Notes under the pieces: generated by a model
What the model saw: the letters and a program-made list of their open reading frames with translations, nothing else
The model's database searches: none
What the model was told of the DNA's origin: nothing
Origin: Rhodocyclaceae bacterium
GTDB taxonomy: Bacteria > Pseudomonadota > Gammaproteobacteria > Burkholderiales > Rhodocyclaceae
Direction of reading: 5' to 3'
Assembly: GCA_013388985.1 (NCBI GenBank)
Contig: JACAEF010000037.1
Location: 1 to 52,769 of the forward strand
DNA length: 52,769 nucleotides
Part shown: positions 32,897 through 41,725 of the stretch, piece by piece
Numbering within the stretch: position 1 is the first letter of the stretch
Layout of the letters: the number at the start of each line of letters is the position of its first letter
Translations under genes and position numbers: made by a program

Positions 32897-33487
32897 ATGT
32901 CCAAACTGAAGTTGCTGTTGTCTGCCGGCCTGCTGCTGCAGGTCATGGGTTCTTTTGCTGCCGAGCCGACGGCCGATGCCGATCTGCGCAAGGCAGCCAG
33001 ACTGCACCTGGGCGGCGAGACGGCCGCGGCGGTGCAGATCTGGAAGAAATGGGCGCAGCAGGGCGACGTCGATGCCGCCTACAACCTCGCGGTGATCCAT
33101 CAGTATGCCGATGGCGTGGCTTACGATGCCGCGCAGGCGCTCGCCTGGTATCGCTTCGCCGCGGAACGCGGCGACAAGGCGGCGCAATACGCGCTTGGCC
33201 TGATGTATCTGAAGGGCGAAGGCGTGCCTGCCGACGAGGCCAAGGCGCATGAATGGTTCACCCGCAACCGGAAGGAACATCTGCACCATCAGCACGATGC
33301 GCGATTCCTGCAGTGGCAGAAACAGGCGCGCGAGCTGATCGAGGAACGCGACCGGCGCGAAGCGCTCGCCGCCTCGCGCCAGAACGACGCGCGCATCCTG
33401 GCCGAGCTCCAGCGGCGGGCCGGCATCGCGGCATCGGCACAACCTGCGCGGGACGATACACGTCTGGCGGCGCTGCGCGGCGACTGA
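32897..33487 (+). CDS. Exported Sel1-repeat (tetratricopeptide-like) protein
   Basis: A 196-residue protein with a signal peptide (MSKLKLLLSAGLLLQVMGSFAA) and two to three Sel1-like repeats: AAAVQIWKKWAQQGDVDAAYNLAVIHQYADGVAYD, then AQALAWYRFAAERGDKAAQYALGLMYLKGEGVPAD, and a partial third. The C-terminal third is a charged helix (QARELIEERDRREALAASR). Such repeats form a protein-binding scaffold. GGAG lies 8 bases before the ATG. It is divergent from the copper receptor; a functional link is not shown. Its stop codon is the first part of a palindromic repeat element. Confidence 0.8.
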   Translation: MSKLKLLLSAGLLLQVMGSFAAEPTADADLRKAARLHLGGETAAAVQIWKKWAQQGDVDAAYNLAVIHQYADGVAYDAAQALAWYRFAAERGDKAAQYALGLMYLKGEGVPADEAKAHEWFTRNRKEHLHHQHDARFLQWQKQARELIEERDRREALAASRQNDARILAELQRRAGIAASAQPARDDTRLAALRGD

Positions 33488-33632
33488 GAGCTTGTGAAAA
33501 TTTCTGCTGCGCATCCCGATGGCTGTGTTGCCCGGAGCTCGCTCCCGCGCCTAACTGATAGTTATGTCTTGGTCGCTGCGCTCCGTGCGCCTTGCCCTCG
33601 GCCCGCTCGCGACGAAATTTTTCACAAGCTCT
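33487..33632 (+). repeat. ERIC-like palindromic element, copy 4
   Basis: The outer stem is AGAGCTTGTGAAAA (33487-33500) with TTTTCACAAGCTCT (33619-33632), 14 bp perfect and beginning on the last base of the upstream stop codon. The central hairpin is TAACT (33552-33556) / AGTTA (33560-33564). The core matches copy 3 closely. Confidence 0.88.
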
Positions 33633-33654
33633 GAGCCACGGTGCGGCGGCCGCA

Positions 33655-34338
33655 TCAGAATGACAAAAGGATGCGACGGATTCCGAGCAGGATCAGCACG
33701 GCCGCCGCGCACCCGACGAGCCAGCGGGACATCCATGTGCGTCCGGCGCGCAATTCGCGTCCCAGCCTGCCGGCCAGGGGCACGAGCACGAGGATCGGCG
33801 TCATCGCCGCACCCAGCCCGAAAGACAGGCCATAAGCCGCGCCCTGCACCGGGCTGCCCGCCTGCGCGGCGAGCGCCAGCAGGGAGGCGAGCGGCGTGCA
33901 GGGGGTGAGCGAGAGCGCGGCGCCGAGAAACAGCGGCGGCAGGCTGTCGGTCTGGTGGCGATGAATCCTGACGGGCGCGAAAGTCGGCGCTGGTGACACG
34001 GCACCACAGCGTTTCGCTGTGGGCTTCGCCAGCAGCCACAGCCCGGCGAACAGGCTCGCCGCGCCGATCAGGGCATTGCCCAGCGAACCGCCGAGCGCCC
34101 GGGCGAGCCCCAGGCCCGCCGCACCGGCGAGCGCAGCGAGCAGGGTGTAGGTGACGATGCGGCCGGCGAGGAACACGCCGGTGTGCAGCAGGGCTTCGCG
34201 CTGGCCGCTGGCGCGTCCGAGCGCCCAGGTGCCCATGAAGGGCAGGCAGGTCACGGTGCAGGCGGTCAGCCCCATCGACACGCCGAGCAGCCAGACCGTG
34301 GCCAGCGTCACCCGGCCGGCGGCGAGTTCCTCAAGCAT
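33655..34338 (-). CDS. TauE/SafE or DsbD-like membrane protein
   Basis: A 227-residue polytopic membrane protein with about six helices, similar to the CcdA/DsbD_2/TauE group. Cysteines occur in the first helix (GLTACTVTCLPFMG) and in a helix of the second half (LSLTPCTPLASLLAL), suggesting thiol or metal handling. A central loop carries the antisense-oriented 25-bp repeat, encoding AVSPAPTF. Last gene of the receptor / DUF4198 / NapH-like / TauE operon; its start overlaps the end of the NapH-like gene by 8 bp. Confidence 0.78.
   Translation of the reverse strand: MLEELAAGRVTLATVWLLGVSMGLTACTVTCLPFMGTWALGRASGQREALLHTGVFLAGRIVTYTLLAALAGAAGLGLARALGGSLGNALIGAASLFAGLWLLAKPTAKRCGAVSPAPTFAPVRIHRHQTDSLPPLFLGAALSLTPCTPLASLLALAAQAGSPVQGAAYGLSFGLGAAMTPILVLVPLAGRLGRELRAGRTWMSRWLVGCAAAVLILLGIRRILLSF
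33980..34004 (+). repeat. 25-bp dispersed repeat, copy 6 (antisense inside TauE-like gene)
   Basis: Matches the consensus with N3 = GAC; antisense to the gene, read as A-V-S-P-A-P-T-F in a loop between membrane helices. Confidence 0.8.
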
Positions 34339-35401
34339 CGGCGGCCCCGTGCGTGGTCCTGGCCGCGCTCTTCACGAACTTGAGCGGTTTCACCGTACCG
34401 TCGGGCAGCTCGCGCTGCACCCTTCCCTTGTAGTAATCCCGGCTCGACGAGAACAGCGACCACGGCCCCCATTTGAGCCGGATCACGCCATCCTGCGGAC
34501 AGTATTCGGCGCAGCGGCCGCACAGGGTGCACTCTTCGTGGTAGGCCTTGCGGCCTTCCTGCTGGCTGATCTCCGGAATGTCCATCGGGCAGGCTTCGGT
34601 GCAGATGTGGCAGCTTCCGCATTTTTCACGCGAGGGCTTGGCGAGCCGCATCGGCGACAGGCGCTGGAACACCGCGTTGAAAGCCAGGAGCGGACAGATG
34701 CGGCAAAACGGCTGACGCAGCGCCAATGCGCCGACGAGCGTGAAGCCGACCAGCAGGTTGGCGATCGCGCCGAGGGTGAAGCTCACGCCATCGCCGAGAC
34801 GCAGCGCGAGCTGCTCGGTGTTGCCGGTGAGCAGGGTCGTCGCGACGCGCGAAGGGCAGATGTCGCAATACGGGTTGCCGAGACTGTGCGGCGTCACGCC
34901 CAGGCCGGTGGCGAGCGGCAGCACGAAGACCAGACCGAGCAGGATCAGCCATTTCAGCGGCCGCACGCGCCTGACGTTGCCCAAGTCGCCCGGCACGAAG
35001 CGGCGCACGCCGATGCCGAAACGGCGCCCGAGTTTGCCGATCCATTCCTGCAAGGTGCCCAAGGGGCAGACCCAGCCGCAGAAGGCCTTGCCGATGACGA
35101 AGAAGAACGCGAAGAAGGTCAGGAAGGTCATCAGGAGCGGCAGCACCATGCCGAAGGTGAGCTGCTGGGCACGCACCAGCGCCTCGCCGATGCGGTGATG
35201 GAGGATGTGCTGGGTGGGAATCAGCACGCAATAGCCGCCGTTCATCTGGTCGTAGGCGCAGGAGAGTGCGGGCAGGGCGTTGGAGATCTTGTCGGCCATG
35301 TAGGTGCCGACGATGACGCTGCCATAGACGGTGACGAACAGCATGACGAGCTGCACCGCGAAACGGATGCGGCCCAGTGTGAGAACGGTCTTTTCAGCCA
35401 T
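34331..35401 (-). CDS. NapH/NosR-like polyferredoxin membrane protein
   Basis: A 356-residue inner-membrane iron-sulfur protein with four to five helices. The membrane half has CGWVCPLGTLQEW, CDICPSR and CRICPLLAFN, the twin CxxxCP signatures of NapH, NosR and CcoG. The C-terminal cytoplasmic end has two 4Fe-4S ferredoxin motifs, CGSCHICTEACP and CTLCGRCAEYCP. It probably moves electrons from the quinol pool or cytoplasmic donors across the membrane, perhaps to reduce imported Cu(II) (inference). ATG 35401 has AGAGG upstream; the longer frame is rejected. It overlaps the DUF4198 gene by 8 bp. Confidence 0.84.
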   Translation of the reverse strand: MAEKTVLTLGRIRFAVQLVMLFVTVYGSVIVGTYMADKISNALPALSCAYDQMNGGYCVLIPTQHILHHRIGEALVRAQQLTFGMVLPLLMTFLTFFAFFFVIGKAFCGWVCPLGTLQEWIGKLGRRFGIGVRRFVPGDLGNVRRVRPLKWLILLGLVFVLPLATGLGVTPHSLGNPYCDICPSRVATTLLTGNTEQLALRLGDGVSFTLGAIANLLVGFTLVGALALRQPFCRICPLLAFNAVFQRLSPMRLAKPSREKCGSCHICTEACPMDIPEISQQEGRKAYHEECTLCGRCAEYCPQDGVIRLKWGPWSLFSSSRDYYKGRVQRELPDGTVKPLKFVKSAARTTHGAADA

Positions 35402-36278
35402 TTTTCGCCTCTCCGTGTGTGTCGTTGCGACGTCGTAGCAGCGGCGTGGCCGCCAGCATGCCGACGAGGCCGAAGGCGACACCCCAGCCGAGGCTGCGGT
35501 CGCGATCGGCGTCCTCGCCGTAGCTCGAATTGAATGCGGTCAGATAGCGGCGGCCATCGAGCTCTTTCGCGGTCGAGAGCACGAAGGGGACGCGGCGCGG
35601 GCCGTGATCTCCACCCTCACGCCTGTCCGCGGCGGGTTTGAAATCGCGCGGAAACAGCACGGTGGCGTAGCCCGCCGCGTCGGTAAGCACCGTGCTGCGC
35701 GTGCCAAAGGCCGTTTCCAGCATCACCGGCTGGTTCGCCAGCGGCTGGCCCTGGAAGCGCACCAGGAAGCGCCATTTCTCGCTTTCCCGGTAACTGCCGT
35801 GTTCGCGCGGCAGCGGCTCGGGGACGATCTCCAGCTCGTGCTTGACCTGCTGCAACAACGCCTGCGGCGAATCGCCGGGATTGCTGAAATACCAGGCGGT
35901 CGAGGCGACGCGCACCGCATCCGGGGTTTCCTCGCGGGCGATCACCCAGTGGTAGTTGCCGATCTTCGGCGCGGCCGCTTCGATCCTGGCGCCTTCCGGG
36001 CCGACGGGGTATTCGACCTTCAGCCGTTCACTCGGTCCTTCCGGCGCATACACCGTGACGTGCGTTGCGGCGATGCCTTCGGGCCGCAGCAGGGCTGCCG
36101 CCCGTTCGCCACGCGGGCCGCGAGCGGGCAGCAGCAGGGGCTGGCTGGTCCACCGCGGTGAAGCCGGACGCGATGCCGGCAAGGCCGCTTCCGTGCCGGT
36201 CGCCGGCGCGCTCGCGTGATCATGCTGAGCGAACGCCGGCGCGGCCAGCAGCAACAACAGGCAGAGGGAGCGCTTCAT
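35394..36278 (-). CDS. DUF4198-like exported protein with C-terminal anchor
   Basis: A 294-residue periplasmic protein. A signal peptide (MKRSLCLLLLLAAPAFA) is followed by a His-rich start (QHDHAS), then beta-rich carboxypeptidase-regulatory or DUF4198-type domains (VTVYAPEGPSERLKVEYPVG; RFQGQPLANQPVMLETAFGTRSTVLTDAAGYATVLFPRDF). A C-terminal membrane helix (GWGVAFGLVGMLAATPLLRRR) anchors it. Such proteins accompany metal TonB receptors. ATG 36278 has GAGG 6 bases upstream. It sits between the second receptor and the polyferredoxin; a periplasmic metal-handoff role is likely but unproven. Confidence 0.72.
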   Translation of the reverse strand: MKRSLCLLLLLAAPAFAQHDHASAPATGTEAALPASRPASPRWTSQPLLLPARGPRGERAAALLRPEGIAATHVTVYAPEGPSERLKVEYPVGPEGARIEAAAPKIGNYHWVIAREETPDAVRVASTAWYFSNPGDSPQALLQQVKHELEIVPEPLPREHGSYRESEKWRFLVRFQGQPLANQPVMLETAFGTRSTVLTDAAGYATVLFPRDFKPAADRREGGDHGPRRVPFVLSTAKELDGRRYLTAFNSSYGEDADRDRSLGWGVAFGLVGMLAATPLLRRRNDTHGEAKNG

Positions 36279-36285
36279 GGTGGCC

Positions 36286-38448
36286 TCAACGGAAGTCATA
36301 GCGATAGGTCAGCATCACGGTGCGCGGCGAGGCAGCCATGTAGGTCACCTTGCCGGTGGTGTCTTTCTTGACCTCCATCGCGTAGAGCTTGTCGAACAGG
36401 TTGTCGACGTTGAGCGTCAGGCTGTGGCCTTGCCGCTCATAGCCGACCGAGAGATTGGTCACCCATTCCCAGCCTTGATATTTCTCGGTGTTGGCGTTGT
36501 CGAGCCAGTATTCGCCCCAGGTGTTCGAGGACAGGCGCGCTTTCCAGCCGGTGGGCGATTTCCAGCCGAGGAACAGGCCGTATTGCTGGTGCGGGATGAA
36601 CGGCACGGTCTTGCCGGCGCGGTCCATGTTGACGGTCGTCATGCCGACGCGCACCGGCTCGCTGAACGACAGATAGGTGTAGTCGGTGAGCGACAGATAG
36701 CCGCCGAACTCGAAACCTTCCTTCAGCGCCATGCTGCCCGAGAACTCGAAGCCCTTGCGGCGCGTCTTGCCGGCATTGACATAGCTGTTGACGCCACCGG
36801 TGGTGATCGTGACGATCTCCTTGTCGACGTCGTTGAGGTAGATGCTGGTGTCGAACTGCCAGCCCTGGCCACGGCCTTTGAGGCCGATCTCCTTGTTGCG
36901 CGAAACGGGAGCGTCGAGCGCCGGATTGCTCGAAAACTCGCTTTGCGAGGGCACCTGTCCGGCCTGCGCCAGCATGCCGAACAGATGCACGCCTTCGAGG
37001 AGCTGGTAGCTCACCGCGAGCTTCGGCGCCGGCAGGTTGTAGGTCTTCTCGGTGTGCGTCACGCCGGCGCCGGCGACGTATTTGCCGGTCGCATAATCGT
37101 ATTTCCAGAACTGCTGGTTGTCGTCGGTGAATTTGATGCTATCAAAGCGAAAGCCCACATCGACGATCCAGCGCGCGGCCGGGCGCCAGGATTCCTGCAG
37201 ATAAACGCCGGTGAGCAGGCTCGTCGCGTCGTCGATTTCCGCCAGGCGGCCTTTCGCGTCCGAGCAGGTGGCGAGGATGCGACCGGTCGCCGTGGCCGAA
37301 TCGCGGCACTGGCCACCGCTCGTCGTCGTGATCACGCGGCTGTATTGATACTTGCGCGAATCGGGCGTGCGTTCCTGGCGTACGGTGAGGCCGCCGACCA
37401 GGGTCCCGTCGGTATGCCGCCAGTGGGCTTCGAGGTCGGCGCCCAGGTTCCACACCCATTGTTCGGTTTCGTTGATGATGCCGGTGACCGGGTGGTAGTG
37501 ATACCAGGTGTTGTAGTAGAGCCGCGGCTTGAAAGTGAAGTCGCCGACTTCCTTTTCAAGCTTGGTGTTGAAGAACCACACCTTCGAATAGCGGCCGGAG
37601 TGTTTCCACGGCTCCGAGGTGTCCGTCTGTTTGCCGGTAGCGAGAAATTGCTGGAACAGCGCGGCATCCATCGCGCCGGGCAGCTGGGCATTGGCTTCCG
37701 CATAGGAGAGCTCGCTTTCCCAGGTCGCATCGTTGCCGAGCTGCAAGCCGTGTTTCAGCGACAGCTGGGTGGTGTCGAACTGGTTCCAGACGCGCCAGCT
37801 GTTGTCCATCGTCCGGTAGGTGCCGGTGAACGCCAGTGCCTGGTCGCCGAAGGTCTTGCCATAGCGCAGATGGTAATTCTGCGTATCGTCGTTGCCGTAA
37901 CCGATCTTCAGGTTGTTGGCGCGCTCGTCGAAGACCGATTTCGAGAAGATCTGGATCGCCCCGCCCGCGGCCCCGGCGGCGAACAGGTTGCCCGGGCCTT
38001 TGGCGACTTCGATGCGCTCGATGTCCTGGGTGTCGACGAAATCGAGGCGGGTGAAGCTGTCCGGGTCGGAAAGCGGTACGCCGTCGCGCAGCACCTCGAT
38101 CTCGCGGATGCCATAAGGCGCCTTCAACCCTGCGCCGCGAATGATCAGCCGTGCGTCGAAACCGCCGTTCTTGCTATCGACATAGACGCCGGGCATCTCC
38201 TGCAGGGCTTCCTTCATGTTGAACATCTTCTTTTCCTGCAGCGTCTCCTTGCCGACGACGCTGATCGCCTGGGGCACCTCGCCGGTGGCGCGCGCCTCGC
38301 GCGTCGCGGTCACCGAAATCTCGTCGAGCTTCTGTGCCGTATCCGTCGCCCAGACCGGCGCGGCTGCGACCGAGATGAACAAGAGGAAGCCGTGATGACG
38401 GCGGAGGGGCACGCGGTCAGGTCGGACCTGATACGTGTTGCTGGACAT
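36286..38448 (-). CDS. TonB-dependent outer-membrane receptor
   Basis: A 720-residue receptor. An N-terminal signal (FLLFISVAAAPVWA) is followed by a TonB-box-like DEISVTATREARA, a plug (QEMPGVYVDSKNGGFDARLIIRGAGLKAPYGIREIEVLRDGVPL) and a barrel ending ...VMLTYRYDFR. It lacks the OprC CPNHM motif. Substrate unknown; DUF4198, polyferredoxin and TauE partners and the shared promoter signals point to a metal or metallophore imported anaerobically. GGAGG lies 8 bases before the ATG. First gene of a four-gene minus-strand operon. Confidence 0.85.
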   Translation of the reverse strand: MSSNTYQVRPDRVPLRRHHGFLLFISVAAAPVWATDTAQKLDEISVTATREARATGEVPQAISVVGKETLQEKKMFNMKEALQEMPGVYVDSKNGGFDARLIIRGAGLKAPYGIREIEVLRDGVPLSDPDSFTRLDFVDTQDIERIEVAKGPGNLFAAGAAGGAIQIFSKSVFDERANNLKIGYGNDDTQNYHLRYGKTFGDQALAFTGTYRTMDNSWRVWNQFDTTQLSLKHGLQLGNDATWESELSYAEANAQLPGAMDAALFQQFLATGKQTDTSEPWKHSGRYSKVWFFNTKLEKEVGDFTFKPRLYYNTWYHYHPVTGIINETEQWVWNLGADLEAHWRHTDGTLVGGLTVRQERTPDSRKYQYSRVITTTSGGQCRDSATATGRILATCSDAKGRLAEIDDATSLLTGVYLQESWRPAARWIVDVGFRFDSIKFTDDNQQFWKYDYATGKYVAGAGVTHTEKTYNLPAPKLAVSYQLLEGVHLFGMLAQAGQVPSQSEFSSNPALDAPVSRNKEIGLKGRGQGWQFDTSIYLNDVDKEIVTITTGGVNSYVNAGKTRRKGFEFSGSMALKEGFEFGGYLSLTDYTYLSFSEPVRVGMTTVNMDRAGKTVPFIPHQQYGLFLGWKSPTGWKARLSSNTWGEYWLDNANTEKYQGWEWVTNLSVGYERQGHSLTLNVDNLFDKLYAMEVKKDTTGKVTYMAASPRTVMLTYRYDFR

Positions 38449-38514
38449 GGATTCGCCTCCCTTTGCGATGGTTCCGAAAGGACGCGAGCCTATTGCTTAG
38501 GTCAGAGGGCGGGA

Positions 38515-38531
38515 AGTGACAAATCGTCGCA
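38515..38531. promoter_or_regulatory. Palindrome TGCGACA-N3-TGTCGCA, copy 3 (degenerate)
   Basis: AGTGACA-AAT-CGTCGCA: the right half is conserved, the left half has two changes. The centre lies 75 bp before the receptor start and 40.5 bp from the FNR-box centre, exactly as at 32704. Confidence 0.65.
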
Positions 38532-38556
38532 GGTGGTGGGGTTTTTGCACGCCGGC

Positions 38557-38570
38557 TTGACTTCGATCAA
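38557..38570. promoter_or_regulatory. FNR box of the second receptor operon
   Basis: TTGAC-TTCG-ATCAA lies within a longer inverted repeat GGCTTGA...TCAAGCC, and starts 9 bp beyond the stop of the upstream TauE gene. It is one mismatch from the FNR consensus. Confidence 0.72.
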
Positions 38571-38578
38571 GCCGGGCT

Positions 38579-39271
38579 TCAAGCCACCAGCGACCACATC
38601 ACCAGGAAGTAGCGCAGCCCCTGCCAGAAGGTGGAGATGCCCAGCGCGATCACGGTGAGCGCCGCGGCCTTCAGGAGCGCGCCGCGCAAGGTGGGCCCGA
38701 GCTTGCCGAACAGCACGGACGCCGAGAGCATCGAAGGCAGCGTGCCGGCGCCGAAGGCGAGCATCAACAGCATGCCTTCCGGCGGGCTGGGCGCGGTGGT
38801 GGCTTTGACCGCCATCGCCATCGTCATCGAGCAGGGCATCAGGCCATTGATCGCGCCGCCGATCAGCGAGCCGATGACCGGCCCCTTCTGCGTCGCGCCC
38901 ACGAACTGCCGGCGCAGCCAGGCGAGCGGCGCGAAGCCCCAGGCATTGCGGATCGGCGCGAGACCGAGCAGATCGAAGCCGAGCAGGATCACCAGCACGC
39001 CGGCGATGATCTGCAGGACGCCCTGCGCCAGGCCGAGCCGGCCGGTGGACACCAGCACCGCGCCCAAGAGGGCGGCCAGCAGGCCGACGATCGCATAGAC
39101 CGCGATGCGCGCGCCGTGATAGGCGAGGATGGCGGGGAAGGGTGCCGTCCTGCCAGCGCCGACTTTCATGAAGAAGGCCGAGACCAGCCCGCCGCACATG
39201 CCGAGGCAGTGCCCGCTGCCCAGCAAGCCGACCAGGAAGGCGGCGCCGTAGGAGAACTCGATGGGGCTCAC
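38579..39271 (-). CDS. TauE/SafE (DsbD_2-type) membrane protein
   Basis: A 230-residue membrane protein paralogous to the one at 6240. Seen: FLVGLLGSGHCLGMCGGLVSAFF at the N-terminus, and GGAINGLMPCSMTMAMAV in the second half, with about six helices. The start is GTG 39271, overlapping the stop of the copper-ATPase gene (GTGA). The sense-oriented 25-bp repeat encodes KVGAGRTA from residue 36, in the loop after helix 1. The repeated pairing of this family with Cu ATPases, in both loci of the window, supports a shared role in copper supply to respiratory enzymes (inference). Confidence 0.82.
   Translation of the reverse strand: MSPIEFSYGAAFLVGLLGSGHCLGMCGGLVSAFFMKVGAGRTAPFPAILAYHGARIAVYAIVGLLAALLGAVLVSTGRLGLAQGVLQIIAGVLVILLGFDLLGLAPIRNAWGFAPLAWLRRQFVGATQKGPVIGSLIGGAINGLMPCSMTMAMAVKATTAPSPPEGMLLMLAFGAGTLPSMLSASVLFGKLGPTLRGALLKAAALTVIALGISTFWQGLRYFLVMWSLVA
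39142..39166 (-). repeat. 25-bp dispersed repeat, copy 7 (inside TauE/SafE gene)
   Basis: On the minus strand: consensus with N3 = AGG, in the gene's sense, read K-V-G-A-G-R-T-A. Confidence 0.82.
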
Positions 39272-41721
39272 CGCCTTTGCAGCCGCAGCGAGTTGGTGAC
39301 GACCGAGACCGAGCTCATCGCCATCGCCGCCGCGGCGATCATCGGATTGAGCCGGCCCGCCGCCGCGACGGGGATGGCGACGACGTTGTAGCCCAGCGCC
39401 CAGAACAGGTTCTGGCGCACGATCGCCATCGTGCGACGCGAGAGCTCGATGCCGGCGGCCACGCGCGCGATGTCGCCGCCGACCAGCGTGACGTCGGCCG
39501 CCTCGACCGCGATGTCGGCGCCGCCGCCGATCGCAAAGCCCACTGCCGCCGCTGCCAGCGCCGGCGCATCGTTGATGCCGTCGCCGATCATGCCGACTTT
39601 CCTGCCTTCCGCTTTCAGGCGTTCGACCAGCGCGAGCTTGTCGGCCGGCGTGGCGCGCGCGATCACTTCCTCGATGCCGACTTCGCGCGCGACGTGGCGC
39701 GCGGCGGCCTCGACATCGCCGGTGCACATCACCGTGCGCAGGCCGAGGCGGTGCAGCAGCGCGATGGCTTCCTTCGCGCCTTCACGCGGCGCGTCGGCGA
39801 TCGCGAACAGCGCGACGCAAGCGTCGTCCAGGGCGACGAACACCGGCGTCTTGCCTTGCCGGGCGAAGGCTTCGGCCTGGGCGGCCTGCGCGCGGCAGTC
39901 GATGCCGGCGGCTTCGAGATAGGCGGCGTTGCCGATGCGGATGATCGTGCCGTCGCTTTGCGCCTGCACGCCCTGGCCGGGCGTCGCCGTGAAATCGAAA
40001 ATCGGCGCTGGGGAGATGGCAAGATGAGCGGCACGGGCCCGGCAGTAGACATTGATCGCGCGGGCGAGGAAGTGCTCCGAATGCTGCTCGACGCCGGCGA
40101 CCCGCGCGAGCAGCCGTGCTTCGTCGATGCCCTCGGCGGGGAGGAAGTCGGTGACGACGGGCTTGCCCGCGGTGATGGTGCCGGTCTTGTCGAACACCAG
40201 CGTGTCGAGCGTCGCGGCGGTCTCCAGCGCCTCGCCGTTCCTGATGTAGATGCCGCGCCGCGCCGCTTCGCCCATCGCGACCATGATCGCGGTCGGCGTG
40301 GCCAGCCCCAGCGCGCAGGGGCAGGCGATCAAGAGCACCGCCACCGCGTGCGAGAGCGCGCGGGAGAGCGGATGGCCGGCCGCGAGCCAGCCAACGAGCG
40401 TGGCGGCGGCGACGGCGCCTACGGCAGGGACGAAGCGCGCCGAGATGCGGTCGGCGAGTTTTTGCACCGGCAGCTTCGATCCTTGCGCATGATCGACCAG
40501 CTTGACGATGCCGGCGAGCACCGTGTCCGGGCCGATGGCGGTGACCTGCAGCGTGAAGCTGCCGTTGCGATTGAGCGTGCCGCCGACGACCTTATCGCCC
40601 GTGGCTTTGCCGACCGGCAAGGGCTCGCCGGTGACGAGCGATTCATCGATGCTGCCGCTGCCGTCGATGACCACGCCATCGGTCGGCACTTTGTCGCCGG
40701 GGCGCACGCGCAGCACGTCACCCACCCGCACCTCGTCGATGCCGACCGTCTCGTCGCCGGCCGCGGTCACAAGGATCGCCGTGTCGGGCTGCAGCTCGAT
40801 GAGCTTGCGGATCGCCTCGGAGGCCTTGCCCTTCGCGCGCTCTTCCATGTAACGCCCGCCGAGCACGAAGGAAACGATCGCCGCGGCCGACTCGAAATAG
40901 ACGTGGTGCTGCATCGAGAAGACGCCGGGCAGGCTGTAGAGATAGGCCGCGCCGGCGCCCATCGCGATCAGCGAGTCCATGTTCGCCTCGCGCGCTTTGG
41001 CGAGCGCCCAGGCCTTCTTGAAGATGTCCCGGCCCGGGCCGGCGAGCACATAGGTCGAAACCGCCAGCTCCATCATGCGCAGCGCCAGCGAGCGATGCAT
41101 CAGCATGCCGGAGATCATCACCGGCGTGGTCGCCAGCGCGGCATAGATGAGCTTTTGGCGGGCCTCGGCCAGCCGCGCCTTCTCGCGCTCGACGACGAGC
41201 CGCCGCTGCGAGAGCGTGTCCATCGGCCGCGCCTGGTAGCCGAGCTTTTTCACTGCCGCGAAGAGTTCGTCTTTCGACAGGCGCCCCTTCACCGTCACCG
41301 TCTCGGCGGCGTAATTGACGGCGACGGATTCGACGCGCGGATCGCGCTTCAAGGACAGCTCGATCAGCGCCGCGCAGGAGGCGCAGGTCATGCCCTCGAC
41401 GGCGGCGAGGCATTCCTGCACGGGCTGGTTCGGATCGAGCGTCAAAGTCGGCGTTGGCGAGACGGCACGCTTGCGGCCGGCCTGCACCAGATTGCCGATC
41501 ACCGCGTCGAGGAGTGCGACGAGGCGCGCCTCGGGCAGCTGCGCCGCGTCGTACTGGACCGTCACCGAGCCGATCGCCGGCACCGCGCGCACCTCGCGGA
41601 TCGCGGCATGCTTCCTCAGCAGGATCTCGACCAGGTAGCAGCGCTCCTCGTCCTTGACGAGCGATGGCGCAAGGATGCGCAGGCGCCAGGGCAGGCGGTG
41701 GACGATGCGGTAATGCTTCAC
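39268..41721 (-). CDS. Cu-type P1B ATPase with degenerate extra N-terminal domain
   Basis: An 817-residue membrane pump. Domains: an N-terminal HMA-like fold without Cys-x-x-Cys (residues 1-80), a true HMA domain with GMTCASC near 110, an actuator with TGEP, CPC in [13 protein letters not shown], the phosphorylation motif DKTGT, and GDGINDAP. Odd: the usual SEHPL is SEHFL, so the His that positions ATP is kept but the Pro is lost. Two antisense 25-bp repeats lie in linkers (encoding AVSPTPTL and ISPAPIF). Start GTG 41721. The position in a maturation-like operon suggests a CcoI/CtpA-type pump supplying cuproproteins rather than detoxification (inference). Confidence 0.88.
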   Translation of the reverse strand: MKHYRIVHRLPWRLRILAPSLVKDEERCYLVEILLRKHAAIREVRAVPAIGSVTVQYDAAQLPEARLVALLDAVIGNLVQAGRKRAVSPTPTLTLDPNQPVQECLAAVEGMTCASCAALIELSLKRDPRVESVAVNYAAETVTVKGRLSKDELFAAVKKLGYQARPMDTLSQRRLVVEREKARLAEARQKLIYAALATTPVMISGMLMHRSLALRMMELAVSTYVLAGPGRDIFKKAWALAKAREANMDSLIAMGAGAAYLYSLPGVFSMQHHVYFESAAAIVSFVLGGRYMEERAKGKASEAIRKLIELQPDTAILVTAAGDETVGIDEVRVGDVLRVRPGDKVPTDGVVIDGSGSIDESLVTGEPLPVGKATGDKVVGGTLNRNGSFTLQVTAIGPDTVLAGIVKLVDHAQGSKLPVQKLADRISARFVPAVGAVAAATLVGWLAAGHPLSRALSHAVAVLLIACPCALGLATPTAIMVAMGEAARRGIYIRNGEALETAATLDTLVFDKTGTITAGKPVVTDFLPAEGIDEARLLARVAGVEQHSEHFLARAINVYCRARAAHLAISPAPIFDFTATPGQGVQAQSDGTIIRIGNAAYLEAAGIDCRAQAAQAEAFARQGKTPVFVALDDACVALFAIADAPREGAKEAIALLHRLGLRTVMCTGDVEAAARHVAREVGIEEVIARATPADKLALVERLKAEGRKVGMIGDGINDAPALAAAAVGFAIGGGADIAVEAADVTLVGGDIARVAAGIELSRRTMAIVRQNLFWALGYNVVAIPVAAAGRLNPMIAAAAMAMSSVSVVTNSLRLQRR
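39998..40022 (+). repeat. 25-bp dispersed repeat, copy 8 (degenerate, antisense in Cu ATPase)
   Basis: AAAATCGGCGCTGGG-GAG-ATGGCAA, four changes from the consensus; same antisense phase as copies 6 and 9. Confidence 0.6.
41444..41468 (+). repeat. 25-bp dispersed repeat, copy 9 (antisense in Cu ATPase)
   Basis: Consensus with T at the first Y and N3 = GAG; read A-V-S-P-T-P-T-L in the linker between the two HMA-type domains. Confidence 0.82.
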
Positions 41722-41725
41722 GAAG

